Shown piece by piece: positions 1 to 8,469 of a DNA stretch of 64,000 nucleotides. This stretch comes from Siphonodentalium dalli. Lineage: Eukaryota; Mollusca; Scaphopoda; Gadilida; Siphonodentaliidae. The DNA lies in contig CP136065.1 of NCBI GenBank assembly GCA_032622095.1, positions 155,315,577 to 155,379,576 on the forward strand, read 5' to 3'. The notes under the pieces are model-generated. The model was not told where the DNA came from. It was given only the letters and a program-made list of their open reading frames with translations, and did no database searches. The translations under genes and the position numbers were made by a program. The first letter of the stretch is position 1. Each line of letters starts with the position of its first letter.

Positions 1-356
1 AGAATGCATTGGCCTAACAATTTTTTACAATTTTAATACTTTTTTCTTGTATTCTTTAACAATTTTATAATTTTACCCATACAGAGCCCCAGACAAACAT
101 GATCAGACGACACTCTTCTATATGCTTCTATATATGTGTGGGGCTCCCTGCAGGGTAATGGATGTTTTTTATTTTATGTCCTAAAATTTATAAGAAACAT
201 TTATTTTTAAAAAATGATAAAAAATTGTTAGGCCAATGCATTCTCTTATATATGCGAGGCGACATATGGTCGACTCGCATATATAAGAGAATGCATTGGC
301 ACAGGGTAAAAAAATCCCGACTTACGACTGGATTTGATATGGCGGGTCATATATGT
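1..356. repeat. Hairpin-core inverted-repeat element, left end outside the window
   Basis: The window opens inside a palindromic element. An almost perfect hairpin at about 231-299 pairs an arm reading CCAATGCATTCTCTTATATA with its complement. The outer right arm, through CTGGATTTGATATGGCGGGT, ends near 356. A fuller copy at 44686-45156 shows both outer arms. A mid-sized spacer with GGGGCTCCCTGCAGGG lies before the hairpin. No coding capacity is evident; the short open frame over it is a repeat artefact. Confidence 0.7.
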
Positions 357-1473
357 AGACAGTTCATAGAATAGTTTGATTTAATTATTGTTTCCAGAAT
401 CAAATGATTCATTTCTAAAAAAAAGAAAGCCACTATTCAAATAAAGCCACCTTATTCAGGGGACATGTGGCATAGCAGCCATTTATTTATTGGTATCATT
501 GTTTAAATTTTCCGACCATGTACGGCCATGCTCTTCAAACTTTTCAATTAGACATAAATTTGGACTGACTCAAACAGCCTTTCCATGATAGATCCATCCA
601 TCTGTCTTCTAATTGCATAATCATTAATGTTTAACTTCGCTGTAATTCATTGTCAGATGCAGAAGCATATCGTCACTTTGGGCAAAATCCGATTTACACA
701 AGCGCAAACACATTCCCGCCACTACTTCAGCATGTCAAAACATTGCACCTCTAGCTCAATCAGAACCTTGTTTTTTATCCTGTTAAGACATTTTACTTTG
801 ACTTTTTTGGTGATCTACGATGAAAAAATAAAGACGTGTCCTTTTGATAGTAAAACATCTTATCTTGACAACAAATTCAATGAAATAATTCTGGCCAAAA
901 GTCGTAACAACAATTTTTGCATTATTAATCGCAGCATATTAGGTCGGTTAGGTATCAAGTTATATAATCTCAAAGGTTGTGTTTTGTCTCAATTATACAT
1001 AAGTTACACTTTATAAACAACAGCCAAAGTAAAACAAGTCAATGTTTGTCTCTTGAAAAATGGTTAAAATCAACTTGTATCCTTTTGACTGTAAGGCGAT
1101 GATGATATGATGTGTCACTCGAGACTGGTATTTTGTTCATTGGGACTTGCCTGTCTTGCCATCAAGTACATGTACATGGTCAGGAATCTCATTGTGTCAA
1201 GGAGGAATAAAATGGTCAATTTTGAAATTACTGAAAGAAACGAGTCAATTCATATAAAGGCCCTAGTGCAATGCAATGTTATGCCAACGAGCATATGACT
1301 AGTTATATTCCAAACACATTGATACCCCATAAGTGTCAAAATACTCTGGTAGGTTTGCCAAATATTCTTGCCAAAGTTTCCAATAGAAAAATTTCTCAAA
1401 CAGAGTATTGCAACATAGTTCAGAATATAATTGGCCATATGTTCATCGCCACAACATTACTGTCCCCTGGGGC
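357..1473. other. Non-coding unique part of duplicated unit a
   Basis: This AT-rich stretch is repeated in unit b (from about 16773) and unit c (from about 45157). I see no gene with domain-like content or consistent coding constraint. Unit b lacks everything from about 903 to 1671. Unit c holds extra insertions at the positions matching 783 and 1311. The first of these paralogous sites is used below as an empty site. Confidence 0.6.
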
Positions 1474-1711
1474 TTAACCCTTTCATGACGGGGATGTGCT
1501 GGTGCAGCATTAAAGATCCTGTACCAGTACATTCTCTTATATATGCAAGTCCCCCATAGGGAGCCTCGCATATATGAGACTGCAATGGCTTACAAGGTCA
1601 AGGTAAATATTGTTAGGTCAACGCATTCTCTTATATATGCTATATATAAGAGAATACATTAGCACATGGTTTTCACAAAATTTCAAGAAACTCCAGTCAT
1701 GGAAGTGTTAA
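1474..1711. mobile_element. TTAA-type MITE, TTAACCCTTTCATGAC family
   Basis: The element starts with TTAACCCTTTCATGACGGGG and ends with CTCCAGTCATGGAAGTGTTAA, an imperfect terminal inverted repeat bounded by TTAA on both sides, as in piggyBac-type elements. It carries two copies of the ATTCTCTTATATATGC hairpin arm. The same locus is occupied in unit c (48360-48599); in unit b only the right end survives. It has no coding capacity, so it is non-autonomous. Confidence 0.7.
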
Positions 1712-1970
1712 TAAAGAAATTTCTGTATATTTTTGTCTTATATTTAGAAAATTCAGATATTTTTTTTTCAACCTGCATGAGACTAAACCCTTCCAAAATA
1801 ATAAGATATTCTCTTTTTTATTGGGTGCACAATCTTTATTGAATCATACCTACACATTGAACGACTCATGTACATGTATACATCGTGTGAAGGCTGACTG
1901 GAACATATCTCTGCAACAGTGCTTTTCGTGAATGAATTGTGTTTCTCAATTCCAGGTACATGTAAATATG

Positions 1971-3335
1971 TAGTCCAAGTCTTCTTGTACTAAAACCAGC
2001 TAAGATATTGGGATGGCGATTTGCTGTTTTTAGTCCAAGCCCGCTTGCATACCAATCCTATCACACGAGTTACGCCCACGATCTGTGGCGGGAATCTGTG
2101 GTGTATTTTACTCGATTTACCTAATGAATCAATACATGATGCTATATACATCGGAAAGAGAGACATCTTATGGTCATAATGGTGTATAATAATCTAACTT
2201 TCATGTTAAATTACGCATAGAATATTCCGGTTGATTGTCACCAACATCGCTGTTTTTTCTGTTTGTTTACTTAACTGAAAGCCGAACTCAGGTTCCGAAG
2301 AACTTCGGCATTGTCCGGTGTTTGTTCTGAGTATTCTAGTTTCCGTTTCTATATATAGCGCGGGGTTTTCCGAACAAAATAGCGAAACCCGATCGCCGCA
2401 AAGTCCAGTTTCCAATGTGCTTTGAGAACAATTCCCGCACTAAAAACTTAATGACATAATGGAGGATCAGAAAGGTAGTTTTGTTGACAATTTTCGCAAG
2501 CAACTTGTCAAAATTGGAGCAAATTAGAACTCTTGTGTCTGACTTGCCATGCGTGTGATTTTCATCCATGTGCATTTTGACTTTTGTGCTGATAAAATAA
2601 TCGGAGAACCGAATCACACAGTTTCGAAATATAGTTCTTCCGTTTTAGTGGGACTTTTCAAACTTAAGGTTAAAAATTTATACAAATTTTGTTTGATTTT
2701 TTGTGTGCTTAACAAGAGCAGTATATTGCTCTGTTCGCTTAGTATATATCTTAATTTCGCTGAAGTCCACCAAATGTGGGAAATGTAGCACCATATTATT
2801 TATTCTAATGGTCGTTGTGTTTACACTGTTTTAAACTTTGAGAGGGTTGTAATTCCCCGTAATTTATTTAATGTATTACATTTATATCTTCAATGTTTAA
2901 TTAATCTATTTATTTTTTATTTATTGACACACATAATTACGATTACAATGGAGAATTCATCGTAATTTGCGTGGTCAGTCGAAAATCTACGGAATATTTT
3001 CAACGGAAAATGCCGAACACAGTTCGCGAGGTCAACTGAGTTCGCATACTTTTAAAAATTTGTAAACATTGCGGTAAATGTCTCTTTTCGCATTAAATTA
3101 CCGCTTTCAATTCACAACTGATGTGGGTTTCAGATCAAATAGCATGTCTTCTGCGGAAAATATCCGTTTATTGTCGCAATTGTGATATTTTATTTCATAT
3201 AATTGTGGTTTTATTTGAGCGGGTCACAAACGCTTAAGTCGTGTCATAAGAATGCATGGGCCTGGAACTCGGACTAAAGACCGGCACCTCCATCCCAATA
3301 TCTTAGCCGGTTTTAGTACGAGAAGACTTGGACTA
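1971..3335. mobile_element. 1.36-kb TIR element, copy 1 (9-bp target duplication)
   Basis: The ends read TAGTCCAAGTCTTCTTGTAC and its complement, giving imperfect inverted repeats of about 45 bp. The element is flanked by the direct repeat GTAAATATG (1962-1970 and 3336-3344). Unit b has the uninterrupted site, GTAAATATG followed directly by CTGAATG near 17620, so the insertion followed duplication or was absent from that copy. A 9-bp duplication is typical of Mutator-like elements; the superfamily is an inference. The small open frames inside look accidental. Confidence 0.8.
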
Positions 3336-3344
3336 GTAAATATG

Positions 3345-3590
3345 CTGAATGTTATTGAAAATGTTTATAATGCAAATGGCCGTCAAAATAAGAACATGTG
3401 AATTTCAGTCGTGCTTGATGATGGCTCATTATTTGGTTGGTTTATTGTAATTGGGTTAAAAAAAATGGTCATCAAAACAATATCAGCACGACTTAAATAC
3501 TTATGTCTGAAACACACCTCGATATTCATATTTATGTACCAGTTTTGTTTATTTCAATAAAGTTAAAATATTTAAAAAAAAAAAAATTCA
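3345..3590 (+). other. Possible retroposed or old transcript 3' end
   Basis: AATAAA at 3556-3561 is followed about 13 bases later by a run of 13 A (3574-3586), the arrangement of a polyadenylated 3' end that was reverse transcribed. Copies in units b and c keep the AATAAA, while unit c has an interrupted A run. No coding sequence is recognisable upstream. A chance arrangement in AT-rich DNA is possible. Confidence 0.3.
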
Positions 3591-3639
3591 GTGCATCACT
3601 CATTGTTGGTTTGTATTAATATGACCTTTAGGATCATAA

Positions 3640-4113
3640 AAGGCCCACTTAATTTTCGAATGCCCAGATTACATTATATAAAATATATGCCATATTATAT
3701 ACCATTTGAAAGAGGAAGCTCCAAAACATTGTATTATCAACTTATCCGGTGTAATAAACTGTGGACATGTTGTTTTGGTTGAGTTGCCAATGCATTTTGT
3801 CATCAAGATTGAAGTAAAAATCAGTATTATTTTCAATGCAGGGGGAATAATTCTATATATTAAAGATAGAGTTCTCCCCTTTCCATTGAAAAAGTTTGAA
3901 TTCTGTTGCATTCTGGGTGCCAGAGGGTGGGGGGAAGTCTTTCTATGATTTCCAGCAGTTTTCTATTTCTATGTGGGCATCTTCTGAGACAGATGTTTCA
4001 AATAGTGATGAATTATAGTATTTTAATCATATTTTGTGGCATAGATTGTTATTAAAACCGTATATCAAGTCACTAAAAAAAAAAATCGGCGACTCGAAAA
4101 TTAAGTGGGCCTT
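3640..4113. mobile_element. Harbinger-like MITE, copy 1
   Basis: Terminal inverted repeats begin AAGGCCCACTTAATTTTCGA and close with the complement. TAA flanks both ends (3637-3639 and 4114-4116). Unit c has an empty site near 49386-49396. A 3-bp TAA duplication and AGGCCC-type ends fit PIF/Harbinger. The interior is non-coding despite an 80-codon open frame. Confidence 0.7.
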
Positions 4114-4142
4114 TAATCTTCCTCTGCTGGTGAACTGAACTA

Positions 4143-4391
4143 TTAACCCTTCCATGACTGGAGTTTCCTGAAATTTTATGAAAACCCTGTGCCAATGCAT
4201 AACTTATATATGCGAGTCTCCCAAAGGGCGCCTCACATATATAAGAGAATACATTGGCCTAACAATATTTACCTTGACCTGGTGAGCTAGTGCATTCTCT
4301 TATAAATGCAAAGCTTCCTATGGGAGACTCACATATATAAGGAAATGCACTGGCACAGGATCTTTAATGCTCCACCAGCACAGCTCCCGTC
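4143..4391. mobile_element. TTAA-type MITE left part, interrupted
   Basis: It begins TTAACCCTTCCATGACTGGAG and contains two hairpin modules (about 4190-4257 and 4293-4352). It reaches AGCTCCCGTC, then meets CAGTTCTGATT, which in unit c is the tip of a nested insertion. The expected closing AAAGGGTTAA is not found in unit a, so this copy is incomplete here. Confidence 0.6.
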
Positions 4392-4605
4392 CAGTTCTGA
4401 TTAAAATCATACTCGGACGCTTCAAGTACTGAGTCTGGCGAAACCCGCTGTTTGTTGCATTACCTTCGTTATAAATAACTTCCACAGACAACACCTGCAG
4501 TATGATGTCACCGCCCACATTTTCCTTTAAAATAGCTTTGATCGACAATATGTACTTTTGGTTTCGTTTCCGCGAACGACTGTCGTTTTCGCAAAAGAAA
4601 AACAT
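4318..4605 (-). other. Conserved minus-strand open frame, function unknown
   Basis: The 95-codon frame is also seen, full or shortened, near 18608-18838 and 22127-22411. About the last 20 codons are MITE sequence. The rest begins with a basic stretch, then alternating hydrophobic residues with a VLSVEVIYNEG segment. The copy at 22.1 kb has a 3-base in-frame deletion. A faint resemblance to a netrin-like (NTR) fold is impression only. It starts at the inverted-repeat tip of a mobile element, so chance or captured sequence is more likely than an active gene. Confidence 0.2.
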
Positions 4606-5375
4606 TGCTTCTTATTCTTTTTCAACCCATATTAAGCCAAATCTAGTACCTCAGATTGCTCGTTACTAAATGTTGAAATTCTTGATAATATTGTATTCTA
4701 TTGGACATGTTGGCTGGTAATATTGCTCAATTCTGTAATCTTTATATACGCCTTTCTGCTAGTGTTTAATGGATGTTGTAATCTCTGAATTTTTAAACAC
4801 TGTGAAATTAGCCATTGGGAGACATATAAAAACATACAGTGAGTACCGGTATTTCTCACTGATATCATATCAGCATCCGAAGGACATTCTGTATACTCCG
4901 TCACCAGTTATGCAAACACACTTAGTGTCAACGTGAACTGAGTGTGAAAATCTGAATGACCGATCAAACATTCTTTTATAATTATAAATTTTGCCTTGCA
5001 TGCTTATTAATAGTAAGTTCTTAGATAGTGCTCGAACGTGAGTTTTGGATTTACGTACCACACAATGTGTAAGTAATAATGATTTATCCATGTAAAAACT
5101 ATTTTAAAAATATGTCCACATAATTCATAAAAGATACAATTAAACTTTATTATAAACATAAAACAATTTCATAAAAACAATCACAAAATACAAAAATTTC
5201 CTCCCGAAAATAGGTCTAAACCTAGGAAGATTCGGCCGATACAACCAGCAGAATCTTTTCAACCCAATCTTCCCTTGGCCGAATCGTCACGGACCCCAAG
5301 AGGCAATGGCACAAGTGCTGTGTCAACAAACCCATTAACACATGTGCCATTCTGTGTTTATTACATGCCATCCGT
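4606..5375. other. Non-coding AT-rich stretch of unit a
   Basis: Repeated in units b and b-prime. Short minus-strand frames (for example 4870-5091) recur in the copies, but no domain or codon pattern supports them. An AATAAA on the minus strand lies near 5140-5150. Confidence 0.5.
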
Positions 5376-5510
5376 TGCCATTCATCGGAAAGCTCTCAGT
5401 GAGACAGAGCTTTCCAATGAATTGAAACAAGCCTTATTTCCGACTAAATCCTGAAAAATTACCCATAATTCTGCTGTGGTTAAGGAGTCGATTATTTAGG
5501 GCATTACTGT
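5376..5510. mobile_element. Tc1/mariner-like palindromic MITE, 5'-truncated
   Basis: Only the centre and right arm of the palindromic family are present, ending ATTTAGGGCATTACTG. Equivalent truncated copies stand at 19490-19623 and 23179-23315, so truncation predates the duplication. Confidence 0.7.
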
Positions 5511-5932
5511 AATATCATAGCAATCGATCAATCAATCATACAACATTATTAAAAGCACGAATCAACAATAAAAATAATAGCCATCCACATTATATCCATG
5601 AAAATTTCCATTTAGGAGTTATGCAAATAGTAACATAATATTACCCTGAAACTACTGTAAGCGACATATCGGGATATATTATTCCACCCGCCAACTGTAA
5701 AACAACATAGATGTCGACCCGCCAACCATAAAATGTATAGATGTCGTTCTACCCACCAAAGGGCTAAACTGTCAGCATTCCTTATTGCTGTAATGAATGA
5801 CATTATTCTCTCTCCAAGTTGAGCTACAGTGTCATTGAATTAAATTAAATTATAAATTTATAAATTAACTCAATCTCCATTAACATGTTGGTTCTGATAA
5901 TTCAGGTGGTAAATCATATGAGAACACTAATT
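5511..5932. other. Non-coding stretch between two MITEs
   Basis: No gene is supported. The site near 5814-5822 (CAAGTTGAG followed by CTACAGTG) is the empty counterpart of the 1.36-kb element inserted in unit b at 19938. Confidence 0.5.
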
Positions 5933-5934
5933 TA

Positions 5935-6148
5935 CAGTAATGCCCTAAATAATCGACTCCTTAACCACATATGAATTATGGGTAACTTTTCAGGTTTTAG
6001 TCGGAAATATGGCTTTTTGCCATTCATCGGAAAGCTCTCACTGAGAGCTTTCCGATGAATGGCAACAAGCCATATTTCCGACCTTAATCCTGAAAAGTTA
6101 CCCATATTTCTGCTGTGGTTAAGGAGTAGATTATTTAGGGCATTACTG
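5935..6148. mobile_element. Tc1/mariner-like palindromic MITE, full length
   Basis: The element is an almost complete foldback with arms of about 100 bp. It starts CAGTAATGCCCTAAATAATC, ends with the complement, and is flanked by TA on both sides (5933-5934 and 6149-6150). The centre reads AGCTCTCACTGAGAGCT. Copies in b and b-prime are at 21419-21632 and 23742-23955. Confidence 0.85.
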
Positions 6149-6676
6149 TAGTGTATCGTGATATGTATCACATAATTGATCATCTTATCGCGATTTGTAT
6201 AGTATCATGACCAAGTGTATCATTGCAGCCCTACTAAAAGCTTTTGCAGAGCTCTGTCAGTCCCTGAGCTTAAATCGAGACCTGACTCCCCATCAAAGGT
6301 CATTTCTGCCCATTTCCTGTGATATACTGGTTAGGCCCTTGCAATTTTCTACATATTCACAATCCGTTATTAAATCAGGAGACTGACAAATATCAACCTA
6401 TTAATTTATATTTGGTATATGGATCTCACACCACAATATCTGGATCAAATTCAAAAATCAGATCTAACTTATGGTCCTTAGTTTCTATGTTTTTAGCAAA
6501 TTCAAGCCCATTAGCGCGATAACGAATAAACGTCAACATATTTCATTCATATTTGGAATTTGGATCTTATACAACACAACAAAACCATGTTTAAAACTTT
6601 AAATTGTACAATTTATTTACCCGAGACAGTAGTTATGACCCTTAGTGTTGCTATTTATAAAGAAATTTTAAGAGCC
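6149..6676. other. Non-coding stretch with an empty target site
   Basis: No gene is evident. The TTA at 6331-6333 is the unoccupied version of the 5.9-kb insertion at 24140-30042. Confidence 0.6.
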
Positions 6677-7017
6677 TTAAAGGTGGATTATCTCTTTGTA
6701 AACAGGTATTATATAGTTACCGGGGTATAAAATATTAGATTTGAATCGAAGACTCCTGTCCGGAAATGCTTTTATCGATTAATATTAATTTTATTTCGAA
6801 TATATTATGGTCTAAAAAGGCGTGTTTGTTCAGCTATCGAACAATAGTGGTTACTGTTAACCAAGACCAGAAATTTTATTGTACAATTTTGTCACAAATA
6901 AACGCCAATTATACTCATTATCGCTTTTATCTGTGGAACAAAACAATACAAAAATCAATCTGGGACATTTGACTTTCGGTGCGTAGCCATAGGAACAGAC
7001 CAGTGCTCTATATCGCA

Positions 7018-8013
7018 TTGTAATACGACCCTGCCTAACTATGCTTAAAAGCCATGTCCTGATTGGCCAGTGGCCCGAGTTACCATGGCTATCTCGTTCC
7101 AGTTTTGTGGTACAATTCTACTTTTTCCAATTGTACCACGAAAAAAATCGGTTTATTCAGATCGCTGCACGCGACTTTTCCCGTCTTTTCTAACTCCGCG
7201 CAAACGAGGCATCAACGGAGTACACCCGCACCCGTAACTCTTTGAATTAATTTGCTACATCTTGACAATCTTGCGAATTTTCTAGTGATTTTTCGCTTGA
7301 AACCAGTTTGGTTGCCAATGAATATGGTCCAAATGATGTTATTATATACTGATATATGTTACGACCAAAGAAAGTTACTTAATAAGTATATTAAATGACA
7401 AAATAAATCCATGGGGCCGGGCTGTGCATTCGTCGATTCGAATCTCGATCATATTCGATATTTCGGAATCAAGTTGAAAATGAAAGCGCTTGTTCACCAG
7501 TACAGAAGGGGAATAAGATTAGTTTAGTAAACTAGATCATTTAGATCGCTTTGTGTAAGGAAAATGGTCCATAGTCGATGATAATATTCATGTTGTCCCA
7601 ACAACGTTCAACACAGAAATGACAGCAATCGTATTTCCTGTACAATTTAAATGAAAGACACGGGCGCCGCTGAAAACACATCGTTTTTTAGCCAATCACA
7701 ACGATTATTCACGCAAACAAATTACTGGAGTACTCCATGCAAAGAATCTAGTACGCCCAATACGAATTACACCACGAAATGTTTTCTCACCTGAGACCGA
7801 AAAAGCGCAGTATTTCGTTGACTATTCAGTCGAATTGTGACCATAAACTTTCAGTCGTATTACAAAAGAAATAAATACACGGTGTATCGGTGTGTATGGT
7901 CAAGTTGTACCACAAAAAACTTATTGTAGGACTCCGCTACGCGTCGTCCTACAATCAGTTTTTTGTGGTACAACTTGACCATACACACCGATACACCGTG
8001 TATTTATTTCTTA
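7018..8013. mobile_element. About 1-kb insertion present only in unit a
   Basis: In unit b the flanks (CTCTATATCGCA and ATATTGTATCATCC) are joined. The left part carries TTGTAATACGAC at 7018 and GTCGTATTACAA near 7852-7866, an inverted pair. A separate long hairpin then follows to 8012. No clear target duplication can be read, so two nested events or a deletion in unit b remain possible. Confidence 0.55.
7866..8012. repeat. Long hairpin, 67-bp arms
   Basis: Arms 7866-7932 and 7946-8012 are complementary with one mismatch, around a 13-base loop TCCGCTACGCGTC. The arm includes GGTGTATCGGTGTGTATGGT. It lies about 450 bp before the FEM1-like start codon in unit a and is absent from unit b. An open frame across it is only the hairpin read through. 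Confidence 0.9.
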
Positions 8014-8426
8014 AATATTGTATCATCCGAATGGTCTATTTTAAAAATAGTAACATAAACGGTCCCGATTTAATATTCGAAATAAAATCAATATTAATTG
8101 ATAGAAGCTTTTCTGCGGACAGGGGTCTTCAGTTTATATCTATTAATTTATACACACGCAACTATTTAAAATTTCTTATTTAAAGAGATAATCCATCTTT
8201 AACGCGTTAACTCAAACAAATGCAATTCAATTTGTTTTGCTACTTTTAAGATCTTTAAATCGATAACTTGAACAAAGGTCAACTGATTTGAAATTTCTTT
8301 TCTGACAGATTCTCTTAGACTTTTAGGTAAAAAAAAACTCACCATTGAAGGCTGTCTTTAGTGCAAAATCCTAGTTCATTAGTTGCTAGTATAAGAACTT
8401 CATTTAGTGTCAGTAAATGACCCATA

Positions 8427-8469
8427 CATGTATTTTTTCAGGATTGGTTTGTGACAATCTAAGCTGAAA
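8427..8469 (+). promoter_or_regulatory. Likely splice acceptor and leader of the FEM1-like gene
   Basis: A pyrimidine-rich TGTATTTTTTCAG ends at 8441, 28 bases before the ATG at 8470. This suggests that a 5' untranslated exon lies upstream and that the coding exon starts at 8442. The ATG sits in AAAATGG, with A at -3 and G at +4. The unit b copy has the same acceptor ending at 31552. No upstream exon was identified. Confidence 0.5.

Larger units (their letters stand above)
6677..8202. mobile_element. TTAA-ended inverted-repeat element upstream of the FEM1-like gene, with internal insertion
   Basis: It opens TTAAAGGTGGATTATCTCTTT and closes with AAAGAGATAATCCATCTTTAA. Inverted homology continues roughly 130 bp inward. 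The unit b counterpart (30389-30917) is only 529 bp because it lacks 7018-8013. A smaller relative may exist at 55989-56202. The 60-70 codon frames inside are not convincing. Confidence 0.65.

Noticed and set aside
627-1016. 129-codon plus-strand frame
   Set aside because: It is disrupted in the other units by a deletion (b) and an insertion plus frame changes (c), and lacks coding features.
2549-2788. 79-codon frame conserved in both 1.36-kb elements
   Set aside because: The elements are nearly identical overall, so conservation carries little information, and no domain is apparent.
3706-3948. 80-codon plus-strand frame repeated at 17988
   Set aside because: It lies entirely inside the Harbinger-like MITE and its copies are just recent duplicates.
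7018-7030. GTAATACGACC resembles the start of a phage T7 promoter
   Set aside because: Only about ten bases agree, the rest of the promoter is missing, and the text is one arm of an inverted pair (complement at about 7852-7866).
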